Positions 39,579 to 48,464 of a stretch of DNA of 64,000 nucleotides are shown piece after piece (position 1 is the first letter of the stretch; every line of letters starts with the position of its first letter). The notes beneath the pieces are model-generated. The model ran no database searches. It was not told the DNA's origin and was given only the letters and a program-made list of their open reading frames with translations. Source of the stretch: Mycolicibacterium komanii. GTDB lineage: Bacteria; Actinomycetota; Actinomycetes; Mycobacteriales; Mycobacteriaceae. The stretch covers positions 62,001 through 126,000 of the forward strand of contig NZ_CVTA01000011.1 in assembly GCF_001050035.1 (NCBI RefSeq), read 5' to 3'. The translations under genes and the position numbers were made by a program.

Positions 39579-41053
39579 GGACGTGGGCGGTCCCCCTCCG
39601 TTTCGTCGGTGTGGCGGGAGTGGCGATCGGAGTCGTCGCGGCCCTGACCTCCTGCTCATCGCCCGAGCCACCGCCGCCGTCGCCGCAGGAGGTGGCCGAC
39701 AAGGTCACCGCGGACGGCATGTACACCCACCTGAACAAGCTTCAGGAGATCGCCGACACCAACGGCGGTAACCGTGCCGACGGCACCCCCGGCTACGACG
39801 CGACCGTCGATTACGTCGCACAGTTCCTGCGCGACAAGGGTTTCGACGTCGAGACGCCCGAGTTCGAACTGCTGGACCGCAGTCAGGGCGGCAACCCGTC
39901 GATGCGGGTGAGCGGACGCGAATATCCCGTCGACCAAGCCTCCCTGCTGATCACCACGCCACCCGGCGGACTCAACGCCGTCACGCTGCGGCCGACGAGG
40001 GCCGCGGGCTGCCGGACCGCCGACTACGACGGAACGTCGGTACGCGGCGCGATCGCGATCGTCGACGACACCGGCTGTTCGGTCGTCGCCAAACAGAATG
40101 CGGCGGTGTCGGAGGGCGCCGTCGGCCTCCTCGTCGTCAGCTCGCCGGGCAGCGGCGGCAGCCCCGCCGGCCTGTTCACCCCCGGCTACTACCAGGACCT
40201 GACCGTCCCCGTCGGGGTCATCGGTCGCGAGGCCGACGCCGCGTTGCGGCGCACCACGGCGCCGGTGCGACTGGTACTCGACCGCAAACCGGTGATGAAG
40301 AAGACCCGAAACCTCGTGGCGCAGACCAAAACCGGCGACGCCCGCAACGTCGTGCTGGCGGGCGCGCATCTCGACAGTTCGGCGGCGAGCCCGGGTATCA
40401 ATGACGACGGAACCGGTATCGCGGCATTGCTCGAGACCGCGGCGGCGCTCGGATCCCGGCCGCCGGTCACCAACGCCGTCCGCTTCGTGTTCTGGGCCTC
40501 GGAGGAGAACGGGCTGGCCGGGCCGACGAAGTACGTCCAGGGACTGTCGCCGGACGAACTCCGTGACATCGCACTGTATCTGGGCTTCGACATGCTCGGC
40601 TCGCCCAACGCCGGCTACTTCACCTACGACGGCGACCAGTCGGCCCAACCCAACCCCGCGATCCCCGCGCAGTCGGTTCCCGAGGGTTCGGCCGGTATCG
40701 AGCGGACGCTGGCCGGCTTCCTCAACCTGGCGGGGGTGCGGCCGGCCGACATGCCGCTGAGCGAATTCACCGATTACTACCCGTTTCTCACCGCGGGGGT
40801 GCCGGTCGGCGGCCTGACGGCCGGTTCGTCACAGCGCAAGACGGAGATCCAAGCCCGTCTCTGGGGCGGGCGTGTGGGTGTGCCCTTCGATCCGAACTAT
40901 CGGACCAAGCGCGACACCGTCGAGAACGTGAACCGCGATGCCTTGTCGGTGCTGGGGCCTGCCGCCGCCTATGCGGTCGCCGACTACGCGCAGTCGGTCG
41001 ACGGCGTCAACGGGGTTCCGCCTGCGGATCAGCGGAAGCGGAGCGCTCGCTAG
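39575..41053 (+). CDS. LpqL paralogue, M28-like lipoprotein lacking one zinc ligand
   Basis: This 492-residue protein repeats the architecture of its neighbour: lipobox LTSCS (about Cys28), PA domain, M28 domain. It has AGAHLDS, GINDDGTG, WASEENG and GFDMLGSP, so four metal positions are kept. The final histidine of PNYH in LpqL is Arg here (PNYRTKRDT, codon CGG), so one of the two zinc sites should be damaged. It may be a pseudo-peptidase or a one-metal enzyme. It is coupled to lpqL by an ATGA overlap. It is not like LpqM, which follows lpqL in M. tuberculosis. Its end overlaps the convergent permease by 47 bases. Confidence 0.88.
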   Translation: MRTWAVPLRFVGVAGVAIGVVAALTSCSSPEPPPPSPQEVADKVTADGMYTHLNKLQEIADTNGGNRADGTPGYDATVDYVAQFLRDKGFDVETPEFELLDRSQGGNPSMRVSGREYPVDQASLLITTPPGGLNAVTLRPTRAAGCRTADYDGTSVRGAIAIVDDTGCSVVAKQNAAVSEGAVGLLVVSSPGSGGSPAGLFTPGYYQDLTVPVGVIGREADAALRRTTAPVRLVLDRKPVMKKTRNLVAQTKTGDARNVVLAGAHLDSSAASPGINDDGTGIAALLETAAALGSRPPVTNAVRFVFWASEENGLAGPTKYVQGLSPDELRDIALYLGFDMLGSPNAGYFTYDGDQSAQPNPAIPAQSVPEGSAGIERTLAGFLNLAGVRPADMPLSEFTDYYPFLTAGVPVGGLTAGSSQRKTEIQARLWGGRVGVPFDPNYRTKRDTVENVNRDALSVLGPAAAYAVADYAQSVDGVNGVPPADQRKRSAR

Positions 41054-42296
41054 CCTGTCGGAATCCCAACAGCCGCATGCCGTGATACACCGCCAGCGCG
41101 GCGATCGAACCCAGTGCGATTCCGGTGAACGTCAAACTGCCTGCGTTCCATGTGAAGTCGGCGATGCCGATGATCAGCGGGATGGCGGCGGTCATCTGGT
41201 TGACCGGCCTGGAGAAGTCGACCCGGTTGGTCAACCAGATCCGGACTCCCAACACACCGACCAAACCGTAGAGCACGACGGTCGCGCCGCCGAGCACGCC
41301 GGCCGGAATGGCAGAGATCGCCGCGCCGACCTTCGGGCACAGCGACAGCAGGATCGCCACCGTGCCCGCAACCCAGTACGCCGCAGTCGAATACACCCGC
41401 GTCGCCGCCATCACGCCGATGTTCTCGGCGTAGGTGGTCGTCGCCGAACCCCCGCCGAAACCGGCCAGCGTCGTGGCCACACCGTCGGCGGCCAGCGCCC
41501 GGCCCATCACCGGGTCGACATCGGTGTCGGTCATCTGACCGACCGACTTCACGTGGCCGATGTTCTCGGCGACCAGCGCGATCACCGCGGGCAGGAACAT
41601 CGGCAGCACGGCGAGGGTGAACGTGGGGGTCTGGAACTCCGGCAGCCCGAGCCACGGAGCGGCGGCGATCGCCGCGGTGTCGACCTCACCGAGCGCCAGC
41701 GCGAGAAGGTATCCGGTGAGGACGGCCGAGAAGATGGCCAACCGGCCGATGATGCCGCGGAAGAAGGCCAGCGTCGCGACCAGCAGCACCAGCGTGACGA
41801 GACCGACCAGCGGACCCTGTTCGAAGTTGGCCTTGGCCGACGGAGCCAGGTTGAACCCGATCAGCGCGACGATCGCCCCGGTGACCACCGGGGGAAGGGT
41901 CACGTCGAGCCAGTGCGTGCCGACCAGGTGGACGAGGCCGCCGATCGCGATCAGCGCGAGGCCAACCGCGACGAGGCCGCCGAGGGCGCTACCCGTTCCG
42001 TGTGAGGCCACCGCCGCCGTGACCGGCGCGATGACCGAAAAGCTCGACCCCAGGTAGCTCGGTAGGCGGTTGCCCGTGATGAGCAGGAACAGCACCGTTC
42101 CGACCCCGGAGAACAGCAGCGTCGTCGCGGGCGGGAAGCCCGTGAGCACGGGGACCAGGAAGGTCGCGCCGAACATGGCCACAACGTGCTGGGCGCCGAG
42201 CCCGATCGTTCGGCCCCAGCCGAGGCGTTCGTCGGGTGCGACGACGAAGTCGTCACCGGATTCTGCCTCGACGTGCTTCCAGGTCAGCTCGATCAC
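41007..42296 (-). CDS. NCS2-family uracil/xanthine permease
   Basis: The 429-residue membrane protein shows the UraA/PurP pattern. About fourteen hydrophobic segments are present, with GLGAQHVVAMFGATFLVPVLTGF near the start and LVAENIGHVKSVGQ for the substrate Glu helix. The signature GFGGGSATTTYAENIGVMAATRVYS carries the second conserved Glu. It should import uracil or a related base with protons. It starts with GTG overlapping the stop of the APC permease gene (GTGA). Confidence 0.92.
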   Translation of the reverse strand: MIELTWKHVEAESGDDFVVAPDERLGWGRTIGLGAQHVVAMFGATFLVPVLTGFPPATTLLFSGVGTVLFLLITGNRLPSYLGSSFSVIAPVTAAVASHGTGSALGGLVAVGLALIAIGGLVHLVGTHWLDVTLPPVVTGAIVALIGFNLAPSAKANFEQGPLVGLVTLVLLVATLAFFRGIIGRLAIFSAVLTGYLLALALGEVDTAAIAAAPWLGLPEFQTPTFTLAVLPMFLPAVIALVAENIGHVKSVGQMTDTDVDPVMGRALAADGVATTLAGFGGGSATTTYAENIGVMAATRVYSTAAYWVAGTVAILLSLCPKVGAAISAIPAGVLGGATVVLYGLVGVLGVRIWLTNRVDFSRPVNQMTAAIPLIIGIADFTWNAGSLTFTGIALGSIAALAVYHGMRLLGFRQASERSASADPQAEPR

Positions 42297-43513
42297 GGTC
42301 TAAGACGGTAAGCCAGCGCGCCGACGAGCACCACGCAAGCGCCGGCCAGCACCGACGCGACGGGCAGCAGGAACGCCAACAGCAGGCACCCGGCCAGCCC
42401 CACCGCCGGGACCGCTCGGCGACCCAGAGTCCACGCCGACGCGTTGGCGATCGCGTAGTAGACGAGGACCGTGAACGAGGAGAACCCGATCGCGTTGCGC
42501 ACGTCGAGGCTCGCGGCCAATACGGCGACGAGCACGCCGACGACGACCTCGGCGCGGTGCGGGCTGCCGAATCGGGGGTGCACCCGGGCCAGGACGTGGG
42601 GCAGATGACGATCGCGGGCCATCGCCAGCGTCGTGCGGGACACCCCGAGGATGAGCGCCAGCAGCGATCCGAGCGCCGCCACCGCTGCACCGACCCGCAC
42701 GAGAAGCTCCAGGCCCCCGAACCCGGCGGCCCGGACCGCCTCGGCCAGTGGAGCTGCAGCTGAAGCCGTTGCTGCACTTCCTAATTCGGCCAAAACAGCG
42801 ACGGCGACCAATGCGTACACCGCGAGCGTGATGGCCAACGCCAGCGGGATCGCGCGGGGGATGGTGCGGGCCGGATCGCGAACCTCCTCGCCCAGCGTCG
42901 CGATACGCGCGTAGCCGGCGAACGCGAAGAACAACAACCCGGCGGCCTGCAGCACGCCGCCGACGGAGGCGTCGGTGCCGATCGACAGCCGGCCGGCGTC
43001 GACGTCCCCGAATCCCAGGATCGTCACCACCACGGTGCCCAGCACCGCCAGCACCAGGCCGACGATGACGCGGGTGACCAGCGCCGACTTGCGGATGCCG
43101 GCGTAGTTCACGGCCGTCAGAGCGAGGACCGTCCCGACCGCGATCCCGCGGGCGGCCTGCGGCCAGACGTAGTAGCCGACGGTGAGCGCCATCGCCGCGC
43201 ACGACGCGGTCTTGCCGACGATGAAGCTCCACCCGGCGGTGTAGCCCCAGAACTCGCCGAGGCGCTCACGCCCGTAGACGTAGGTGCCGCCCGACTCCGG
43301 GTACCGCGCGGCGAGCCAGGCGGACGAGGTGGCGTTGCAGTACGCCACGACGGCGGCGACCGCGAGGCCGATCAGCAGCCCTGAACCCGCGGCCGCCGCG
43401 GCGGGCCCCAGGGCGACGAAGATGCCCGCACCGATCATCGAACCCAGTCCGATGACCACGGCGTCGAAGGTGCCGAGCCGCCGAGGCAGCGCTGGGTCCG
43501 CCGGCGTGCTCAC
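42293..43513 (-). CDS. APC-family amino-acid permease
   Basis: The 406-residue protein has about twelve helices and the APC hallmark in helix 1: FDAVVIGLGSMIGAGIFVALGPAA, with the unwound GSMIGAG substrate site. Later segments include GYARIATLGEEVRDPARTIPRAIPLAL, the conserved E-E-hinge of basic/neutral amino-acid permeases. It probably imports an amino acid or amine by symport. It begins with GTG, lies first in a two-gene operon with the NCS2 permease, and is 14 bases beyond the small membrane gene's end. Confidence 0.9.
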   Translation of the reverse strand: MSTPADPALPRRLGTFDAVVIGLGSMIGAGIFVALGPAAAAAGSGLLIGLAVAAVVAYCNATSSAWLAARYPESGGTYVYGRERLGEFWGYTAGWSFIVGKTASCAAMALTVGYYVWPQAARGIAVGTVLALTAVNYAGIRKSALVTRVIVGLVLAVLGTVVVTILGFGDVDAGRLSIGTDASVGGVLQAAGLLFFAFAGYARIATLGEEVRDPARTIPRAIPLALAITLAVYALVAVAVLAELGSAATASAAAPLAEAVRAAGFGGLELLVRVGAAVAALGSLLALILGVSRTTLAMARDRHLPHVLARVHPRFGSPHRAEVVVGVLVAVLAASLDVRNAIGFSSFTVLVYYAIANASAWTLGRRAVPAVGLAGCLLLAFLLPVASVLAGACVVLVGALAYRLRP

Positions 43514-43527
43514 GCCGGAATGCTAGA

Positions 43528-43866
43528 TCAGGCATTGTTGTGGTGCGCCTGCAACGACTGGCGGGCCGACGTCGTCGCGGACGCGACGAGGGCCAGCAGC
43601 AGCGCGGCCCCGCCCGCCAGGGCCAGGGGTATGGTCCACAGCCGGCGCGTCAGCAGCGCCGTCTCGCACTGGTCGACGTAGTCGCCGCCGGTGGCCGCGG
43701 CCGCCTGCGCGAGGTCGGACAGATAACCCGTCCCACACTTGATCTGGAATCCGTACTGGTCGTAGCTGTCCAGGAACACCGGAAAGTTCAACGCCAGCAG
43801 GGCGCCGGCCAGCACGATGGCGGCGATGATGCCGGTCCAGGCAAGGCGGTGGTGGTGGTCGGACAA
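43528..43866 (-). CDS. Small two-helix membrane protein with His-rich start
   Basis: The 112-residue protein has helices near 10-32 and 75-97, with an extracytoplasmic loop containing two cysteines (IKCGTGYLS and QCETA) that could form a disulfide. I know no function. The only usable start in frame is a TTG at 43866, preceded by a purine-rich GGGGGAA stretch. It follows the next small membrane gene on the same strand with a 13-base gap, so the two probably form one transcript. Confidence 0.65.
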   Translation of the reverse strand: MSDHHHRLAWTGIIAAIVLAGALLALNFPVFLDSYDQYGFQIKCGTGYLSDLAQAAAATGGDYVDQCETALLTRRLWTIPLALAGGAALLLALVASATTSARQSLQAHHNNA

Positions 43867-43879
43867 TGTGTTCCCCCGT

Positions 43880-44104
43880 TCATGTCATACAGACGTCGGC
43901 GAACAGCAGGACGGGCCAAGAAACGATCGCCCCCAGATAGGAGACGACCAGATCGACGCCGTTCATCTGCCGCAGGTGTTCGGTGTGGGTGGTCGACCAA
44001 AACACGCCGACCAGCAGGTACGGCGTGCCGAGGACGAGGGCCAGCGTGATCAACTCGCCGATGGTGACCTGAAAACCCAGTAGCTTGCGGAGCGCGCCGA
44101 ACAC
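43880..44104 (-). CDS. Small two-helix membrane protein
   Basis: The 74-residue protein opens with a GTG. It has hydrophobic helices near 14-36 and 50-72, separated by a short polar loop (STTHTEHLRQMNG). No known motif is visible. It is upstream of, and in line with, another small two-helix protein, so both may form a complex in the membrane. It is divergent from the double TetR regulator with 104 bases between starts, so that regulator may control it. Confidence 0.6.
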   Translation of the reverse strand: MFGALRKLLGFQVTIGELITLALVLGTPYLLVGVFWSTTHTEHLRQMNGVDLVVSYLGAIVSWPVLLFADVCMT

Positions 44105-44208
44105 CCCATTATGTTAATCGCCATTCTGCGTGCTCTGGCAAGTTCGCGCCGATGTCGGTGGGCGAACTCGACCGGTGTGGGGGCACTCGTTCCGATATCG
44201 TGTCTGCC
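44105..44208. promoter_or_regulatory. Divergent region between small membrane genes and the double TetR gene
   Basis: This 104-base gap separates divergent genes. An AT-rich core (ATTATGTTAAT, about 44108-44118) near the membrane-protein start is likely to contain a -10 element. Autoregulation by the neighbouring TetR protein at this site is an inference from layout; no clear palindrome was found. Confidence 0.35.
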
Positions 44209-45450
44209 ATGTCGCGCACTCGGCCGGCGAGCGGTGACGCGGTCCGGCGCCGGCCGAAGGACCGTAAGGCCCAGATCGCCCGAGCATCCGCCGAGGCGTT
44301 CAGCACCCTGGGTTTCTACGGCGTCAGCATGGAGTCGATCGCCTCACGGGTCGGGATCTCGGCGGCCGCGCTGTACCGGCACTACGCCGGCAAGTACGAC
44401 CTGTTCCGCGATGCCGTGCTGAACCTGGGCCAGCAGCTGGTGGATGCCACCGCGTTCGCCGACGACACCGGCCTCGAGGACCCGCAGGTGCACCTTCGGC
44501 GACTGGTTGACGCGCTGGTCGAGACCGCGCTGGCGAACCGGGAGTCGGGCGGTCTGTACCGGTGGGAGGGCCGCTATCTGCGCGGCGACGATCAAGCCTC
44601 GCTGATTGCGCAGATGCGCACCGTCAACCACCGCATCCAGCGTCCGATCCGCGCCATGCGTCCGGACCTGACCTCGCGGCAGGGGTGGACGCTGTCCATC
44701 GCGGTGCTGTCGGTCGTCGGCAGCATCGTCGACCATCGGGCCAAGCTGCCCGCCGCCCAAGTGCGGTCGCTGATCTCCGATCTCGCGGTCTCCCTGACGA
44801 CAACCGAGCTGCCGGACGGCGACGACGTCGCCGACGAGCCGGTCGTGCCGGTCTCCACGGGTGTGGAGCCGTCGAAGTACGAAGCGCTGCTCAACGAGTC
44901 GATGCGCCTGTTCAACATCAAGGGGTACCGCGACACGGGGATGGAGGACATTGCCGCGGCCGTCGGCATGCCCGCCTCGGGGATCTACCGCTACTTCGCC
45001 GGCAAGAGCGACATCCTCGCCGCGGCCTTCCGGAGGGCAGCAGACCGGCTCTCCGAGGAGCTCACGGCGATCACCGGTGCGATCGCGGACCCCGAGGACG
45101 CGCTCGGCGCCGTCATCGACGCCTACGTGGCCAGGTCGTTCGCGCAGCCGGAATTGGAGTACGTCTACTACACCGAGCGCCTCAACATGTCGCCCACCGA
45201 TCAGAAGATCCTGCGAAACATGCAGCGCGCCAACGTCGAATCGTGGGTCGAGTTGGTGGTCGCCGTGCGGCCGGAGTGGACGCCGGGCCAGGCCCGGTTC
45301 GCGGTCCACGCGGCCATGTCGCTGGTGATCGACCTGGGCCGGCTGATGCGGTACACCAACTCAGCGCAGAACCGGGCGGTACTGCAGCGGCTGCTCGATA
45401 TGACGCTGCTGGGGCGCTACCGGTTGCGCGCCACGTTGCCCGCCAGGTAG
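44209..45450 (+). CDS. Double TetR-family regulator (two DNA-binding domains)
   Basis: The ATG at 44209 gives 413 residues containing two complete TetR units in one chain. The first HTH is SMESIASRVGISAAALYRHYAGKYDLF at about 40-66. The second is GMEDIAAAVGMPASGIYRYFAGKSDIL, beginning near residue 245. Each is followed by a helical ligand/dimerisation region. The arrangement recalls Mce3R, the duplicated TetR repressor of M. tuberculosis. It is probably a repressor with an asymmetric or extended operator. Its 3' end overlaps the convergent small membrane gene by 34 bases. Confidence 0.9.
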   Translation: MSRTRPASGDAVRRRPKDRKAQIARASAEAFSTLGFYGVSMESIASRVGISAAALYRHYAGKYDLFRDAVLNLGQQLVDATAFADDTGLEDPQVHLRRLVDALVETALANRESGGLYRWEGRYLRGDDQASLIAQMRTVNHRIQRPIRAMRPDLTSRQGWTLSIAVLSVVGSIVDHRAKLPAAQVRSLISDLAVSLTTTELPDGDDVADEPVVPVSTGVEPSKYEALLNESMRLFNIKGYRDTGMEDIAAAVGMPASGIYRYFAGKSDILAAAFRRAADRLSEELTAITGAIADPEDALGAVIDAYVARSFAQPELEYVYYTERLNMSPTDQKILRNMQRANVESWVELVVAVRPEWTPGQARFAVHAAMSLVIDLGRLMRYTNSAQNRAVLQRLLDMTLLGRYRLRATLPAR

Positions 45451-45695
45451 GCGAGGTAGCCGACCGTCCCTAGCAGCGCCAGCTTGCGGGTCTTGCGGGC
45501 GGCCAGCCCGATCCCGAGCGCCGTCTCGATTCCGCCGTTGACGTAGATGTACTGCTGAGTGTTGCGCGGGAACGCCTGCACGGTCACCGACTCGAACAGC
45601 TCCGGTTTGACGAAGTGCGCGAGACCGACGCCGGCGACACCCAGGCCGGCCAACGTGGCCGCACGCGAACCGCCGCCCGAATCCTCATGTGACAC
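45417..45695 (-). CDS. Small DoxX-like membrane protein
   Basis: The GTG at 45695, preceded by AGAGGA, gives 92 residues. HFVKPELFESVTVQAFPRNTQQYIYVNGGIETALGIGL resembles the DoxX/MauE-like pattern (H-x-P then a second helix with E). Two to three helices are predicted. The role is unknown; DoxX-like proteins often link to redox stress. It follows the monooxygenase gene with a 16-base gap on the same strand, so co-transcription is likely. Confidence 0.7.
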   Translation of the reverse strand: MSHEDSGGGSRAATLAGLGVAGVGLAHFVKPELFESVTVQAFPRNTQQYIYVNGGIETALGIGLAARKTRKLALLGTVGYLAYLAGNVARNR

Positions 45696-45711
45696 AGCTG
45701 TTCCTCTCTGC

Positions 45712-47199
45712 TCAGGCAATCCGGTAATCGCTCAGAGGATACTGGGACGCCTCTTTGATGGCCTTGCGGGTCGAGGTCGGCTGCAGCAGCGTGGCCTCGC
45801 CGTTCGGGTCGAAGTAATAGGACCGCGAACCCGCGCAGTGCCCGGCCATGAACACCGAATGGCCCATCAATTCGGTCATGCGGTCCCGGTATCGCGCGTT
45901 GGCTTCCTCGGTGACCTCGAATGTCGTCGCCCCGCGCCGCTTCATCTCGCCGAACAGCCGATCCATGTGGCGCATCTGGTATTCCATCGTGTTGAAGAAG
46001 TTCAATCCGAGGAACGCGTACGGGCTCGCCAGGCTCAGATAGTTGGGGAAGTACGGGATCGTGACACCCTGGTACGCCTGGAAACGGGTCTCGCGCCACC
46101 ACTTACCCAGGTTGCGCCCCGCACGCCCAACGATTTCGATCGCCGGGAAGTTGGCCTCCCACAGATCGAAGCCGGTGGCCAGCACCAGCGTGTCGATCTC
46201 GGTTTTGGTGCCGTCGCTGGCGACGATGCCGTCGGCTTCGATGTGATCGATTCCCGAAGTCTGCAGGTGCACATGCGGTTTCGTGAAGACCCGGTAATAG
46301 CTGTTGGAGAACGTCGGGCGCTTGCAGCCGAAGTCGTAGTCCGGCGTCAGCTGCTTGCGCAGCTCGGGATCGCGAATCGAGAAGAACCGGTGCATCTTCG
46401 CCACATCCGACGCCGCGACGTTGAGCCGCCGGAACAGCAGTCGGCTGTGCCGCAATCCGACATAGAGGAAGAACTCATAGATTGCATCGGTAACCGCTCG
46501 AAGAGCGCGCTGCGTCAGGGGAATTCGAGCGAACAGCCGCTTGACACCGTTGGAGATCGGGAAATCGAGCCTCGGCACCACCCATACCGGCGTCCGTTGG
46601 TAGACGGTCAGGTCCGACACCTTCTTCGCCAGCTCGGGAATGAGCTGCACCGCCGTCGCGCCGGTGCCGATGACCGCTGCGCGACGTCCCATCAGTTCGT
46701 AGGCGTCATCCCAGTCGGTGGTGTGAATGATCTTGCCCGCGAAGCTCTCGATACCCGGGATGTCGGGCGTATGCGGTTGCGACAGGAAACCGGTGGCGGT
46801 GATCAGGTAGCGCGCCGTCAGCGACTCACCGTCGGCCAACGCGACCCGCCACACGCTGGTCTCTTCCTCCCAGCACGCGCCTTCGACGGTGGTGTTGAAC
46901 CGCATGTGCCTGCGCACGTCGTACTTGTCGGCGACGTCGCCGGCATACTGCTTGATCTCGGCGCCCGTCGAATAGATCCGCGACCAGTTCGGGTTGGGTT
47001 CGAAGTAGTACGAGTAGGTGGTCGTCGGTACGTCCACCGCCAATCCCGGGTAGTGATTGACGTGCCACGTGCCGCCGAGGTCATCCTCTCGGTCGAGGAT
47101 GACGAAGTTCTCGTAGCCCATCCGCTTGAGCTGGATGGCCGCGCCGATCCCCCCGAAACCGGCGCCGACGATAACGGCGTCGAATTGTTCGGAAGTCAT
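45712..47199 (-). CDS. Baeyer-Villiger-type flavin monooxygenase
   Basis: The 495-residue protein has the FAD motif VIVGAGFGGIG near 10-19, the GGTWHVNHYPG region (42-52), the BVMO fingerprint FAGKIIHTTDWD (153-164), and the NADPH motif VIGTGATAVQL near 177. A later ATG motif (VLATGFDLW) completes the fold. These enzymes insert oxygen next to ketones or oxidise heteroatoms. Mycobacteria carry several, including EthA, which activates ethionamide. The substrate here is unknown. It may be regulated by the nearby double TetR protein, but that is inference. Confidence 0.92.
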   Translation of the reverse strand: MTSEQFDAVIVGAGFGGIGAAIQLKRMGYENFVILDREDDLGGTWHVNHYPGLAVDVPTTTYSYYFEPNPNWSRIYSTGAEIKQYAGDVADKYDVRRHMRFNTTVEGACWEEETSVWRVALADGESLTARYLITATGFLSQPHTPDIPGIESFAGKIIHTTDWDDAYELMGRRAAVIGTGATAVQLIPELAKKVSDLTVYQRTPVWVVPRLDFPISNGVKRLFARIPLTQRALRAVTDAIYEFFLYVGLRHSRLLFRRLNVAASDVAKMHRFFSIRDPELRKQLTPDYDFGCKRPTFSNSYYRVFTKPHVHLQTSGIDHIEADGIVASDGTKTEIDTLVLATGFDLWEANFPAIEIVGRAGRNLGKWWRETRFQAYQGVTIPYFPNYLSLASPYAFLGLNFFNTMEYQMRHMDRLFGEMKRRGATTFEVTEEANARYRDRMTELMGHSVFMAGHCAGSRSYYFDPNGEATLLQPTSTRKAIKEASQYPLSDYRIA

Positions 47200-47253
47200 G
47201 CGAAAACGGTACCTCAGGCAGCGGATATGGCCCGTCGCCGTGCCGGAGCGTCC

Positions 47254-47985
47254 TCAGCCTTTGATCGTCCCGGATCGCGGTGGGTCCAGCGTCGCGATGC
47301 AGGTCACGGCGCGGTCGCCCTGCTCCCACGTCTCGGCAGTGGGATACAGCACATATAGCTGCACGGATGTGTCCGTCATCGCGTCCGGCGAGTAGGCCGC
47401 CAATTCGGGGCTGCACTTCTCGGCGTAGGCGTCGATCGCCGCCTGACCGGGGAAGTCGCTGTCGGGCATCTGCAGCACCGCGAAGACCTCGCCGGCGTGG
47501 GAATCATCACATCCGACCGTCTTCACGGTCAGCACCCGGGTGTTGGACGGGATCTCGGCCAGGCAGTCGCCCTCTTTGACGTCGGTCGCGGTCACCGTCC
47601 CATTGCCGACCAGGAAGTAGACCAGCAGGCCGATCACGAGCACGACCACCCACAGCGCCGACAGCACCAGGCCCGCGATCGCCATTCCGCGACCCCCCTG
47701 GCCGTCCCTGGCCTTCTTCAGGCCGACGACGCCGCAGACGACGCTGATCAGTACGCCGCCGAGCAGACCGAAGATCAGCGAGACGACGGCCCACCAGTTC
47801 GTGGACCGCTGTTGGGGCGGCGCGTAGTAGGACGGTTGCTGCGAGTACGGCGGAGGCGGCGGTGGCGGATAATCCGCAGGGGGCGGCGGCGGGTACGCGG
47901 GCGCGGGCGGCGCGTACGGATCGGGCGGCTGGCCGCCGTAGGGCGGCGGTCCGTACGGCGGGGGAGGGCCCGGCGGCGTGGTCAC
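47254..47985 (-). CDS. DUF4190 plus septum-formation-domain membrane protein
   Basis: The GTG at 47985 gives 243 residues. An N-terminal Pro/Tyr-rich tail (repeated PPP and YPPPPP) is followed by a DUF4190-type two-helix unit (WAVVSLIFGLLGGVLISVVCGVVGLKKAR then GMAIAGLVLSALWVVVLVIGLLVYFLVG). An extracytoplasmic domain (GDCLAEIPSN, VGCDDSHAGEVFAVLQ) resembles the Septum_form family with paired cysteines. The function is not established. The frame continues upstream to 48276 only as an antisense shadow of the next gene. Confidence 0.8.
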   Translation of the reverse strand: MTTPPGPPPPYGPPPYGGQPPDPYAPPAPAYPPPPPADYPPPPPPPYSQQPSYYAPPQQRSTNWWAVVSLIFGLLGGVLISVVCGVVGLKKARDGQGGRGMAIAGLVLSALWVVVLVIGLLVYFLVGNGTVTATDVKEGDCLAEIPSNTRVLTVKTVGCDDSHAGEVFAVLQMPDSDFPGQAAIDAYAEKCSPELAAYSPDAMTDTSVQLYVLYPTAETWEQGDRAVTCIATLDPPRSGTIKG

Positions 47986-48014
47986 GCGAGCAACCGTAGC
48001 GCGGCGACCGCCAT

Positions 48015-48464
48015 CTAGCTGCGGATCGATCCCCAGCGCTCGTTCTTGGCCATCGCGACGCAGACCACCGAACGTGACCCCTCCGACCAGGCCTGCGCGC
48101 CCGGAATGCCGAGGGCGAGCCGAAACGTCGGGCCCTCGGGGATATTCGGCGCGTAGTCGAACAGCTTCCCGCTGCACCCTTCGCCGAGCCGTTCCAGGGC
48201 TTCCTCGCCGGGATATTCGCCGGTGTCGGGTGCGCGCACGATCGCGAAGACCTCCCCATAGTGCGGCCCGTCGCACGTGACCCGTTTGACTTCGGGTGGG
48301 AGGACATCGGTCTCGGACGTCCGTACACAGTCGCCGGGCGCCAAGAGGTCGGCGCGCACCGGGGTCGTCAGCCGGGGTGCGACGATGTAGAACCAGCCGA
48401 TAGTCGCGAGCGCGACGACGCCGACGACGACGACCGCGACGACCACCCAGTGGCTAGGACGCAC
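48015..48464 (-). CDS. Single-pass protein with septum-formation-like domain (Rv0420c-like)
   Basis: The GTG at 48464 gives 149 residues with one helix (about 7-30). The extracytoplasmic domain has GDCVRTSETDVLPPEVKRVTCDGPHYGEVFAIV. The two Cys positions and the HYGEVFA element match those in the DUF4190 protein encoded just downstream. By position after thiC, thiD and the hydrolase gene it corresponds to Rv0420c. The start overlaps the hydrolase 3' end by 11 bases. The function is unknown. Confidence 0.8.
   Translation of the reverse strand: MRPSHWVVVAVVVVGVVALATIGWFYIVAPRLTTPVRADLLAPGDCVRTSETDVLPPEVKRVTCDGPHYGEVFAIVRAPDTGEYPGEEALERLGEGCSGKLFDYAPNIPEGPTFRLALGIPGAQAWSEGSRSVVCVAMAKNERWGSIRS

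Noticed and set aside
45559..47358. 599-codon plus-strand frame opposite the monooxygenase
   Set aside because: Long antisense frames are common in GC-rich DNA. This one mirrors the BVMO codons, has no recognisable motif and no ribosome-binding site.
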